From the NCBI GenBank assembly GCA_965153355.1, contig OZ231126.1:108066001-108130000 (forward strand): 64,000 bases of DNA. Reading direction: 5' to 3'. The translations under genes were made by a program, and so were the position numbers. Positions 44,698 to 54,617 of the stretch are shown in pieces (within the stretch, counting starts at the first letter, position 1; each line of letters begins with the position of its first letter). The stretch comes from Flaccisagitta enflata (Eukaryota; Chaetognatha; Sagittoidea; Aphragmophora). The notes beneath the pieces were generated by a model. It made no database searches and was not told the DNA's origin. It saw only the letters and a program-made list of their open reading frames with translations.

Positions 44698-47600
44698 ATG
44701 CGTTTCCTGACCCATAACCCCGGTGGATTGGGAGGGGGACCAAGAGCCCGATACAAGGGTTCTTGGATCCTCTCTTATATACAGCGGGGGTCTGATATTG
44801 GGGCCGTTGCCCTACAAGAGACACACTGCTCGGATATCGAGCAGTTGTGCCAACCAATGCAAGACATGCGGTTATCTCACCATGTCTTGCACTCGGGACA
44901 CGCGGAGGGGGATACGTATGCGGGTGTCTGCTTGGTCATTTCGCGTGAGTTTGAGGTCGTGAATGAAAGGGTGTTGAGTGCTGGCAGGTTGATGGTGGTA
45001 AGAGTGAGGAGTGTGGTGTTTTTGTGTGAAATGGACCTTGTGGTAGTCTATGGCTACCCAGGGGCGGCTGGTACTCCGGCGCTCATTCAGAGCCTTGAGG
45101 TGGCCGTGGATGACAGTGTGCCGGTGGTGATGATGGGTGACTGGAATTTTGTGGTGGATGGCTTGGATAGGTGTGGGGGCGCTGTAAGCACGTGGGAGGC
45201 TGCTTGCGGCCGTCATATGGCCAGTGTGCTTGAAGGGACTGGTCTATGTGACGCTTTTAGAGTGGACGGAAACACGGACATTGTTTTTTCATACGAGCAG
45301 GGGCTACACAGGAGTAGGATTGACAGAATGTACTTGGACGGAGTGACGGCTGGAAGGGTGAAAGGCTGCCGCTACTTTTGGGTAGATGGGGTCAGTAGCG
45401 GGCACAAGGTCTTTGAGGTTGAGATAGAGGACCAGGTCAGGCAAGGGGTAGGCTATTGGAAGTTCAATGTGAGCCTGTTGAGAGACAGGTCTTACACTGA
45501 ACTTCTAAGGGGTAAAATAAGAGAGGTCAGAGAAGGGAAGGCGGATTTTGGTAATGATGGAGAGTGGTGGGACTGGGCGAAAGAGGTGTGGCGTCTTGTG
45601 ACTGTGGATTACAGTAGGGAGAAAGCAGGAGCGAGAAGGGAGTACGTGCGAAGGTTGGAAGAAGAGAGGAAGAGGTTGGAATGGGATGTGGTGTATGGTT
45701 GGGCGGGTGACAGAGAGAGGAGTGAGTTGGAAAGAGTGAGGGGACTGTTGAAGGAGGAGGAGGAACGGAAGGCGGAGGGGCACAGGGTAAGGGCAAGGTT
45801 GCCCAATTTTGCAGAAAGGGAACCGGGGGTGGCGTATATCAGTAAGATGGAAAAAAGCAGGTCAGGCAGGAACCTGATTTACGCCTTGAGAGACAGGCAG
45901 GGGATGGTACAATATGGGTCAGAAGGGGTGTTGGACGTGGCGTACAGATTCTATACGGACCTGTTTACAAGCGAAGGGACAGACCCGGACGTGCAGGACC
46001 AATTACTGGACCGACTGACAAAGACTCTGTCACGCGAGTCCCGCGAAATGTGTGAGAGAGGGATGACTGTGGAGGAGCTGGGGGAGGCACTTAAGACACT
46101 CCAGAACGGTAAGGCGCCGGGGGAGGACGGCTTCCCTGCCGAATTCTGGAAGTTCTTTTGGGCCGACCTTTCCAGCGACTTCAAGGGAGTGGCTGAGTGC
46201 GCATACGAGAGTGGACGCTTGCCTGCCAGTATGCGTGGTGGTGTGATTCGGTTGTTATATAAAAAGGGTGACAAACTAGAGGTTGGTAACTACCGACCTG
46301 TCACCTTAGTTCGGTGCCGACTACAAGATCATCAGTAGGGTGATCGCACGGAGAATGTCGAAGGTCATGCCAGAGCTCATTCATGAGGATCAGACGTGTG
46401 TTCCAGGTCGTCGTATCACAACTAATCTGCACATCCTTCGAGATGTTGTAGATTATTGTGATAACACTGAAACACCGGCTGCTATACTCTGTCTTGACCA
46501 GGAGAAGTGTTTTGACCGAGTAGACCACGGCTTTATGCTTAAGGTAATGGGTGGGATGGGGTACGGGCCGGGGTTTTTGAGGTGGATAAGGGTGTTCTAT
46601 AATGGGGTGCACTCCAGGGTTTTGATAAATGGGTTTTTCAGCGATGAGATAAGGCTAGATAGGGGCACCCGTCAGGGTGACCCTCCGTCCAGTCACATTT
46701 ATGTGATGGTGGCGGAAGTACTGGCCAGTCAGATAAGGGGGAATCCCCGGATAAAGGGGGTAAGGGTTTCCAGGGTAGAGAAGAAAATCGGCCAGTACGC
46801 CGACGACACTCAGGCGTTTTTAACGTCTGATGAGTCGATGCGGCAGTTCATGAGCGAGGTGCGCCTCTATGAGGCCGCCGCCTCGGGGAAAGTTAAATGT
46901 AGCTAAAACGGAGGGGTTGTGGATAGGTCCCTGGAGGGCAAGGACAGACAGGCCGTTTGGTTTTGCTTGGAGAAACAACAGGGTGAGGGTGCTGGGTGTG
47001 TGGATCGGTGAAACCACTTGCGCCGGTGACAATTTCACAGCACAATTTGCATCCATTCACGCTAAGCTCAAGGCGTGGAAGTCGCGCCCATTATCTGAGC
47101 TGGGCAAGGTGATGGTTGCAAATGTGTTGCTATATTCGCGCTTGTGGTATAGGACTGAGATATGGTCCCCACCTTGCAATATGCTGGGTGGTGGCTGTGG
47201 GAATGTGGAGAAGGCGGTTGCGGAGTGGGTGTTTAGAGGAAGACAGGAGGTGTGCCGTGACCGATTAAAGGCTGCGTACGAGTATGGTGGTGCGCAGCTT
47301 GTTGATGTTAAGGATAAGGTCAAGGCACAGAGGGTCGCGTGGTTGTGTCGCCTTTTGGCAATGCCGCGGGGGTCTTTCCCCCGAGTTTTGGCGGCGGAAA
47401 TGATAGGCGACCAGAGGTGGGGATGGAAAGGCCTGGAGGTGTTAGGCGCAGAGGCGAGGGTGATGGAAAAGGTCGGCAGTGCTTTCTATAGAGAAGCACT
47501 AAAGGCCTGGAGGGAGTTAGGACCAAAGGTGGTAATGGAGAGGGGTACGCGTGCAAGTGGTCGGTTGTTCCATAATGTGCAGATAGTGGGTGCTGATGGG

Positions 47601-48503
47601 CACCCCCTGCGCTCTGTCCCTTGGCTTGTTCTTCGGGATGTGACGTCTGTTCGTTCGTTGTGGACGTTGTCCGGTCTTGGATTGGGTGGGCGTGGCAAGT
47701 GGGACGAGGTGGCCCGCCTTCGTGGTATTGCTCCCGAAATGCCCTTGAGTGAGCCTCACTACCTCTTCGATATATCCGAAGAGGGAAAGGACCACACAAG
47801 GGTCTCCTTCAGAGAGCTCTACGTGGCCTTCCGTAGAAGGGCACGCAGTGGCTCTCGACATTATGAGGAGAAGTGGGAGCGGGCGCTCGGCGCGTCTCTG
47901 GGTGGGCATTGGCCCGATATATGGCGGCGTCTACATTCGACGCCGTGTTCTTTGCGCGTTCGCTCCGATGTTTGGAAACAGGTGGGGTTGAATTTTTGGA
48001 CCCCACACATGGCCACATGGGTTGGGGATGGTAACGGGGAGTGCAGGTTGTGCGGAGAAGTGGCGAGGGAGAGGTGGCATGTGGTGATTGAGTGTGAGGT
48101 GGTTCGGCGTCTGTGGCGGAAGTTGGAACCGACTCTCATCCGCGTCGTCGACATGCAGGTGGTGGAAGGGGAGATGGCATTTGGGCCGTTGGGGGAGAGA
48201 GCGGCGGACCGACTTCGGAGGAGGTTGGGATTTGAGCTCCGGTCAGCGGTGCACACGATGCGGGGGGTGGTGCTCGGCAGTGTGGAGGTGGCAGTGGAAA
48301 GGGTGTGGAGCTTGTTTGTGGGAAGGCTGAGGAGGCAGTTGGAAGAGGAATGGATTTTGGCTATGTGGCAACAGAAGGCTGGGTGTTTTGCGGCATCTGT
48401 GTTGATAGGTGGCGTGTTGGGGACGATGGTGGAGGGAGGAGTGGTGGAGTGGTGTGGTATTTTGGATGGGGTGGGGTATAGGGGGTGGGACTTATTTGGG
48501 TAG
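44698..48503 (+). pseudogene. LINE ORF2: endonuclease, L1/Tx1-type RT, zinc finger (two +1 frameshifts)
   Basis: ATG at 44698. Residues about 1-240 are an APE-type endonuclease: THNPGGLG, VALQETHC, VVYGYPG, VMMGDWNFVVDGLDR and SRIDRMYL; the final S-D-H motif reads S-G-H. A helical Lys/Arg/Glu linker follows. RT begins with LQNGKAPGEDGFPAEFW and IRLLYKKGDKLEVGNYRPVT. The frame is lost by +1 near 46310, continues with LCLDQEKCFDRVDHGF (motif A), LDRGTRQGDPPSSHIY (motif B) and IGQYADDTQAF (catalytic Y-A-D-D), and shifts +1 again near 46885. The rest carries NVAKTEGLWIG, ISEEGKDHTRVSF and a CRLCGEVARERWHVVIEC zinc-finger-like motif before the stop at 48503. L-D-Q-E-K-x-F-D-R-V and G-x-R-Q-G-D-P point to the L1/Tx1 lineage. 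Only two indels in about 3.8 kb suggests a young copy or assembly errors. Confidence 0.85.
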
Positions 48504-48663
48504 ATTTGGGTTTATTTGGGTGGATTTGCTGCTTTTGGCTTTGCTTTCCCCCCTACTCTCTCCTCATGTATATTTGGCCCGGCCTAATATTGGTCGTTCT
48601 TTCTAGTCACGCGCAACTTTACCCCTTTTCTAGTCAGGCGCGCCTAATTTATATATTTATTCC

Positions 48664-48754
48664 AAATACACACACATGCACACACACATGCACACGCAAA
48701 TGCACACTTGCATGCACAAACCAAACACAACCGGACAAAATATAAACACACACC

Positions 48755-48794
<40 letters not shown>

Positions 48795-48868
48795 TACACA
48801 CACACTCATACATACACAATCACACACACTCGTACATACACACACACACACACAAACACGCACACATG
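48664..48868. repeat. (CA)n-rich microsatellite after LINE ORF2
   Basis: Degenerate ACACAC/CATACA repeats beginning about 160 bp after the ORF2 stop. It may be part of the 3' tail or a microsatellite target, as some Tx1-group LINEs are reported to prefer microsatellites. Confidence 0.9.
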
Positions 48869-49019
48869 AGGCCGGACCCGGGGGCCTTTTGTTTCCTGTC
48901 TCTGCAGTTTTGAGTCTTTTCCGTCGTGGGTCTTTTCATGAGTCACACGCCTGGAGTAAGAGTAAGAGGAGAGGGGAAAGGGTTTATCGTTTTTTGTATA
49001 CTGACTCGATACTTTGGGA

Positions 49020-49172
49020 ATTTAAAAGAAAAAGAAAAGAAAACGAAACAAGACAAAACAAAGGGAGGAGAAAAAAAAAAAAAAAACAAAAAAAAAAAAA
49101 AAAACAAAAAAAAAAAAAAAAAAAAAAACAAAAAAGAAAACAAAACAAAACAAAAAAAAAAGAAACAGAAAG
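49020..49172. repeat. A-rich tract
   Basis: Runs of A interrupted by single C or G (purest at 49070-49160). Possible 3' poly(A)-like end of the LINE. Lys-rich frames here are artefacts. Confidence 0.85.
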
Positions 49173-49589
49173 ATATAACACTCCTCGTTCCTGGTCGGGT
49201 CAGATAATCCTTTTCCTTTTTAGAATTACAACTCACGCTGGACTATCTTTGTTACTCGGCCGCCTTTGATTCTGGTCATATTATTTGATTGATATCGGGA
49301 TGGTCTGCCTCCGGGAACGTCTGACCTGGTCCGTCTTACAGTCTGGTTGGTCTGGTCCGTCTCGGTTGCGGTTAACTTTGGTCCGTCTCGTGCTCTACCT
49401 AGTCTGGTCCGTCTCGTGGGCTGTTTAGGCTAGTCCGCGCCTGTTTGATGGCGGTTGATATGGTTTACTCCATTCATTGGCGGTCTGGACTATTTATTTT
49501 TCCTTACGATCTCGAAATATCTGACACTATTTATTTTTCCTCACGATCTCGAAATATTTAACGGCATTCAACCTAGTCTATCTTACACT
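49173..49589. other. No gene seen; GGTCCGTCTC repeats
   Basis: Contains several degenerate CTGGTCCGTCTC words (about 49315-49440) and a pair of TATTTATTTTTCC-T-ACGATCTCGAAATAT repeats at about 49490 and 49525. No coding. Confidence 0.5.
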
Positions 49590-50490
49590 CTAGTCCTCAA
49601 ACGATCTCGTCTCCTATCTAGTCTCCAGATGATCTCATTCCGAATCTGGTCTCCTTGCGTTCTCTTTCCTAATCTAGTCTTCAAACGGTCTCATTTCCGA
49701 TCTAGTCTCCAAACGATCTAGTTCCTAATCTAGTCCCCATGTGATCTCATTCCTAATTAGTCTTCAAACGATCTCGTTTCTAATCTAGTCTCCAAACGAT
49801 CTCTTCTCTAATCTAGTCTCCATGCGTGCTCTTTCCTAATCTAGTCTTTAGACGGTCTCATTTCTGAACTAGTCTCCAAACGATCTCATTTCTAACCTAA
49901 TCTCCATGTGATCTCGTTCCTAATCTAGTCTCCAAACGATCTCATTTCATATCTAGTCTCCAAACGATCTCATTTCATATCTGGTCTACAATTGATCTCA
50001 TTTCTGATCTAGTCTCCGGAGATCTCATTTCTAATCTAGTCTCCATGCGTTCTCATTCTAATCTAGTCTTCATACGATATCGTTTCTTATCTAGTCTCCG
50101 GATGATCTCATTTCTAATCTAGTCTTCATGCGATCTCATTCTTAATCTAGTCTCCAAACGACCTCGTTTCATATCTAGTCTTCAATTGATCTCATTTCTG
50201 ACCTGATCTCCAACCGATCTCATTTCTAATCTAGTCTCCATGCGTTCTCATTCCTAATCTAGTCTTCAAACGATCTCGTCTCTTTTCTAGTCTCCAAACG
50301 ATCTCTTTTTTTTAATCTAGTCTCCAAGTGATCTCATTCCTAACATAGTCTTCAAACGATCTCATTTCTAATCTAGTCTCCGAACGTTCACATTTCTAGT
50401 ATAGTCTCCATGCGTACTCGTCCCCAATCTAGTCTACAGACGATCTCATTTCTCATCTAGTCTCCAAACGTTTTTATCTCTCGTCTCATA
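49590..50490 (+). repeat. ~28-30-bp minisatellite, about 30 units
   Basis: The unit is approximately AATCTAGTCTCCAAACGATC followed by TCATTTCT, with variant words TTCAAACG, CCATGCGT and CATTCCTA. It fills about 900 bp and contains no spacer-like unique sequence. Confidence 0.9.
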
Positions 50491-51032
50491 TGATCTCGTT
50501 TGTTTTACCTCGGCCTCTTATTTTACAAACAACTTGCCAGCAATAATCCGGCTCGTGACCGGCTGGCCTAAAGGTGTAACATGTATAATTAGTAAAATGT
50601 GTTACGGATAAAGGCAAGGTTTGGGTACTGAAGACTAAACGCTGAATCAGAGGTATTTAAGATGAAGGCACTTCAAGCTGCCAGCAATAATCCACTTTCA
50701 AGTGAAGCCTTGCCAAGCCACGCGAAATATGAAATGGATTCGATCGAATTTTACGATTGTGAAATTAGGAGGAAGAATCCTGCGTATGATTTCCATGCGA
50801 TTCTCGTGATATTGGAGTTATCTCAAGGTGGAGACTGACAAAAACCTATTTCAACAAATGCAGTCGGCACATTAGTCAAACGGATCCCGTTGATAATAAA
50901 GCAATCATTGTCAGTAGCTTATAGAATATTTCATCGATTTCAAAAAGAAAATATTGATACCAGTGCATAATTAACCATGTTCCACTCTCTTCTTTCTTTC
51001 ATATCAAATCAATTTAAAAAATGAATTCAATC
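50491..51032. other. No gene seen at the right edge of the insertion
   Basis: AT-rich. GCCAGCAATAATCC occurs twice (about 50536 and 50679), and once reversed in the LINE spacer (about 43940). This supports the idea that the stretch belongs to the same insertion, but weakly. Confidence 0.4.
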
Positions 51033-51701
51033 GGAACATGAACTCCAGAAAAAACCATCTCACCATTGGACCAATTGTGCCTTGCGGACGAACTAGACCC
51101 GATGATCTGCTACGTCATCAAGCAACTTTCGTTTGGAGGATATGACCTCTTCTACTTCAGCCTGAGATCACTAGTACACATCGAACGGGACGGCAATCAT
51201 GACCTCGACATCGCGGCACTCTGGCCAAATGCCCTATACGCCAGAGCATGCGCCTATCAGATCCTCCTCATCGACCGCAATACTTCGTGCATCGCGTATC
51301 ACATAAAGAGCATCCTTGGTTGTCCGCCGATCTTCAACGAATATCTCTGTCCAAAACCAAGAAGCAGATTCGTCACCGAGATGGGACTGTTTCCATACAA
51401 TCTCTTTCGTGACCTCCAACGTTCCGCCATGCATTTCTACCACGAAGATTGGCAGATCATACGCTACAACAAGGCCAATCCATATCGCCTGATCTTCACC
51501 ATCGTCAAGGCGAATCATAAGGCGGGAAAATTGACAAAAGAAACGGGCAAGGCTGAACAAATGAGAGAGAAAATCCAACACATGAACAGGAAAATCGAAC
51601 TCTGTGAACAGAAACAAAGATTGGCGAAGAGAAAATCGAAGAAGCTACATCTTTACCTCGACAAAGTCACCAAATACGACGACAATCCACCTAAAGAATG
51701 A
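51033..51701 (+). pseudogene. Unknown-family protein, copy C (C-terminal half of the split gene D::C)
   Basis: The frame is open from 51042 (a TGA sits at 51039-51041) to TGA at 51699; there is no upstream ATG, so it is a 5'-incomplete reading frame. It reads DELDPMICYVIKQL, FGGYDLFYFSLRSLVHIERD (matching the FPGGMECFVIALQMRTG region of copy B), then MGLFPYNLFRDL and FYHEDWQII (matching WGLFPYEI and YHYEWQI of copy A), and a Lys/Glu-rich coiled coil (REKIQHMNRKIELCEQKQRL) at the end. It starts where copy D stops relative to copy A, with few residues missing. The conserved 3' motif follows at 51823. Function is unknown. Confidence 0.55.
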
Positions 51702-51822
51702 ACCTGTGATAACTACTTCATGAAATGTGTGACTAGACTCAGCTCGTTGTTTGTTGTGGTTCATTGGTTTATATTTCTCGCTAATTTATGAAAATTGATA
51801 TATTGATCATTGTATTAAAAGA

Positions 51823-51865
51823 GAAACGGACTGTCAGGGCGCGCTTGTTGAACTGACAGACCGAG
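51823..51865 (+). other. Conserved 3' hairpin motif (copy 2, after gene copy C)
   Basis: GAAACGGACTGTCAGGG then CGCGCTTGTTGA, ending CTGACAGACCGAG. CTGTCAG pairs perfectly with CTGACAG around a loop of about 15 bases. It lies 122 bp after the copy C stop, comparable with the motif after copy B. Confidence 0.6.
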
Positions 51866-51930
51866 CCTCTTCACAATTCACTACCACCAAAAAACACACA
51901 ATGTTATAAATCATTCTTCTTAATCGATGT

Positions 51931-52122
51931 TCAGTCTCTGTATTCATTTTTATTTAACGACAGATACTTATTAATTAATAAGCGCCGACATTCTTCATTC
52001 ACGATGGGTCGACATGTCACGAGTGTAGAGGCACTATAAGTCACCATGACAACCGCAGCCACAAACAAGAGACTAATAGCGAGAAAGAAAATTGACGAAG
52101 CAATATTTAGACATATGATCAT
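51931..52122 (-). CDS. Possible small membrane or secreted peptide
   Basis: A 63-codon ATG frame with a hydrophobic segment (SIFFLAISLLFVAAVVMVTY) followed by a short Cys-containing polar tail (TCRPIVNEEC). It is convergent with copy C. There is no family match and no splice or promoter support, and short AT-rich frames with hydrophobic segments arise by chance. Confidence 0.2.
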   Translation of the reverse strand: MIICLNIASSIFFLAISLLFVAAVVMVTYSASTLVTCRPIVNEECRRLLINKYLSLNKNEYRD

Positions 52123-52181
52123 CTCTCATATCGCTATAAGCGCAACAGACTTGGTTATGATTGGACAATGGTATCAGACAG

Positions 52182-52275
52182 CCGCGCCACAGTAGCCTAG
52201 GGGTAACATCCCAGACCTAGGATTCTGTAGCACGGCATTTTCTCCTCAAGTTCGAGACTGGGTTCAACATCTACT
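52182..52275 (+). ncRNA. tRNA-like unit (SINE-type, Pol III boxes)
   Basis: TAGCCTAGGGG (52193-52203) fits the A-box consensus TRGYNNARNNG and GTTCGAGAC (52250-52258) fits the B box GWTCRANNC, spaced as in a tRNA gene. CAGA...TCTG can form part of an anticodon stem. A complete acceptor stem is not convincing, so a tRNA-derived SINE or dead tRNA is more likely than a functional tRNA. Confidence 0.45.
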
Positions 52276-52324
52276 TTTCACATCTTTGTCAGTATTGGAA
52301 TATAAACTCATTTTTGTTTCAATT

Positions 52325-52425
52325 TGTCGGCCACTTCGGAACTGCATAGAGGTAACACCCTCAACTCTAGCATTTCCGAAGTGGTTCTTTTCTACGCAAG
52401 TTCAAGTCTCGAATAGAACAATACC
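52325..52425 (+). ncRNA. Second tRNA-like unit, diverged duplicate
   Basis: It has the same layout as the preceding unit: GAGGTAACACCCTCAACTCT against GGGGTAACATCCCAGACCTA, and a B-box-like GTTCAAGTC at 52400-52408. The A box is degenerate. Confidence 0.35.
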
Positions 52426-52486
52426 TTTTCTCATGAGATCTCGCTCATTGATCCAAATTCACATTCGACGGGCATTCCAAATTGTT

Positions 52487-52979
52487 CTCTCTCATCAACG
52501 GGCTCATGACCAGGCGGGTCTCTCATCAACGGGCTCATGACCAGGCGGGTCTCTCATGAATGGGCTCATGACCAGGCGGGTCTATCATCAACGGACTTAT
52601 GACCAGGCGGGTCTATCATCAACGGACACATGACCAGGCGGGTCTCTCATGTACGGGCTCATGACCAGGCGGGTCTATCATCAACGGACTTATGACCAGG
52701 CGGGTCTATCATCAACGGACTCATGACCAGGCGGGTCTCTCATCAATGGACTCATGACCAGGCGGGTCTCTCATCAACAAACTTATGACCAGGCGGGTCT
52801 ATCATCAACGGACTCATGACCAGGCGGGTCTATCATCAACGGACTCATGACCAGGCGGGTCTATCATCAACGGACTCATGACCAGGCGGGTCTCTCATCA
52901 ACGGACTCATGACCAGGCGGGTCTTTCATCGGATTTATGACCAGGAGGGTCTTTCATCAACAATTTGCGACCGAACGGT
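52487..52979 (+). repeat. 31-bp minisatellite, about 16 units
   Basis: The unit is TCTATCATCAACGGACTCAT followed by GACCAGGCGGG, with minor variants. It decays at the right edge (TCATCAACAATTTGCGACC). Thirty-one is not a multiple of three, so the open frames through it are not a repeat protein. Confidence 0.95.
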
Positions 52980-53781
52980 TCATTCATCGACTAAAGTGGT
53001 CAATTGGGCCACACTTCATTCATCTGTTCAAATCATACCAAAACTAGTCGGTCATCAACAATATACTGTCCATCTACGATACGTTGGGCATCACAAACGG
53101 TTCGTCTTCTATTCGACACACCAATACACGGTATTTGAGCCGCATCGCTTCGCTTCCCCCCTCCCCTTCCCCATCGACGTCACCTTCCAGATCAAGTAAT
53201 AGAACGAATTCCTTGCCTTGTGGGTACTTAACAAAACTGACTACAGCACAACAGGACTTCTAGATAATGCGCTTAATTGATCAATCCTCAACTTCACGAT
53301 CCAGATCAAGTCGAAAGTCGCCCCCACCCCTCCCTTGTGTAGGGAAGTCAACTTGGGTTGGTTCCTCGAAAGTGCGAGAGAAAACGCTATGTCGGAATTT
53401 TTTCCATGCATAAGAATAGATACCATTCAACAAATATGGAAGAATATTGTCCAAATGCACTGAATTTCATTCATTTTTGACCAAAATCATGTCTGGGTGA
53501 TTTTTTTTCTTCAAAAAAATTGTGCGAAAAATCTAAGAAATAGGGAAGCTTAGAAGAAAGGGTTATTATGGCTCAACCTGGGCAATGTGAGGTAACGTGA
53601 GCTACCTGTTATATCCCCAGAGTATGACCGATTCAAATCTGTTTTCCTTTTTACTTCATGACAACGCGCGTTGACGCGATAAAAAAAAGAGACAGCATAT
53701 GATTTCACAAAAGTTGCAACTAATGAAAAATGATACTCTTTTTGATCGTTCCGTTTCTTGGACGCATCTTATACCTTTTCC
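52980..53781. other. No gene seen
   Basis: Mixed sequence without recognised coding or repeat boundaries. CCAGATCAAGT occurs at about 53187 and again at 53300 within a short degenerate duplication. Confidence 0.45.
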
Positions 53782-53905
53782 AGGTGCGAAAAAGCACCTC
53801 TTACATCTATAACAGGCTGTGTCAGTCGGTTGGTCAGTCGGTAGGTTGGTCAGTAACGCATTCATTTAACAATTCACATGTTGCACCATATTGGCCTACT
53901 TGCAG
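53782..53905 (+). mobile_element. Hairpin-ended repeat, second subfamily, 3'-truncated
   Basis: Starts AGGTGCGAAAAAGCACCT (hairpin), then ACAGGCTGTGTCAGTCGGTT and AGTAACGCATTC, and stops at TTGGCCTACTTG without the final GCCTTGTT. Confidence 0.65.
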
Positions 53906-54202
53906 GGGTGTATAATGTTGAGTGGCATTTGATTTTACTCCCCCCCTGCATTTGATTTTCTTCCCCGCGTCGCGTCGCGTTACAAAATCTTTGATTTTTT
54001 TACCCTCAAAGCTATAAAACAGTATATTTTAGGTTTTAATAGTGTTAAATTGTGTTGTGGTAATTACATTTTACCAATTGGTACTGCCAAAAGTGTTAAA
54101 TCTTCAAAAAATTCCTTTTTTCTTTTTTTCAAGCTTTTGATTTTTTTCCCCATCTCCAAACCATTTGATCTTATACATGCCTGCCTACTTGGCCTCGTTT
54201 TA

Positions 54203-54328
54203 AGGTGCACCAACGCACCTCTATAACTGACTGTGTCCGTTGGTCTGTCGGTCGGTTGGTCGGTTGGTCGATAACGCATTCGTTCGATGATCCAGACGGC
54301 GCACCTTATTGGCCTACTTGGCCTTGTT
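54203..54328 (+). mobile_element. Hairpin-ended repeat, second subfamily, complete 126-bp copy
   Basis: Starts AGGTGCACCAACGCACCT, then CTATAACTGACTGTGTCCGT, (GGTC)n, GATAACGCATTC, and ends GGCCTACTTGGCCTTGTT. This is the cleanest copy for defining the subfamily. Confidence 0.75.
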
Positions 54329-54617
54329 TTCTTTATCATGGCTGAAGTAGTCATGTGCAAGAATTTGTCAAGTTTTCATGTCATCTCCTATTGGAGCCAA
54401 TGGCGCGTTGTAGACGTGGTTAGAGAGCTAATAGCATTTGCAAGATGCCCCCAGTTAATGTGGGAAAGCTAACTTCGAGGTATTGTTTGAGAGTGTAGGG
54501 AAGTCAAAATTTGTTGATCTCTTAGAGAATTGATCGAAAAAGGCCGCGTCGGGAGTAGGAGCTCAGGCGATATTAAAAGCTAAATTTTTTACCATTAAAA
54601 TGAAATCTAGTCATTTC

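Larger units (their letters stand above)
40409..51032 (+). mobile_element. 10.6-kb insertion carrying a two-ORF LINE, with 8-bp target duplication
   Basis: ATTCAATC occurs at 40401-40408 and 51025-51032. Between them lie a GC-rich 293-bp leader, ORF1, a 1.2-kb spacer, ORF2, a (CA)n tract, an A-rich tract and a minisatellite. Homology to the host gene family stops at the left word and resumes at the right word in the same codon phase. The LINE itself probably ends either near the A-rich tract (about 49165) or at 51024; in the first case the remaining 1.9 kb would be extra sequence of unknown origin. Confidence 0.6.

Noticed and set aside
47320-47909. Long minus-strand frames opposite LINE ORF2
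   Set aside because: GC-rich antisense shadows with Pro/Thr/Arg composition; the sense strand carries the conserved RT protein.
49590-50490. CRISPR-like array or a repeat-protein gene
   Set aside because: Degenerate 28-30-bp units without spacers or a consistent frame; a minisatellite inside an insertion.
52487-52979. CRISPR-like array
   Set aside because: The 31-bp units abut without unique spacers, and the genome is eukaryotic; it is a minisatellite.
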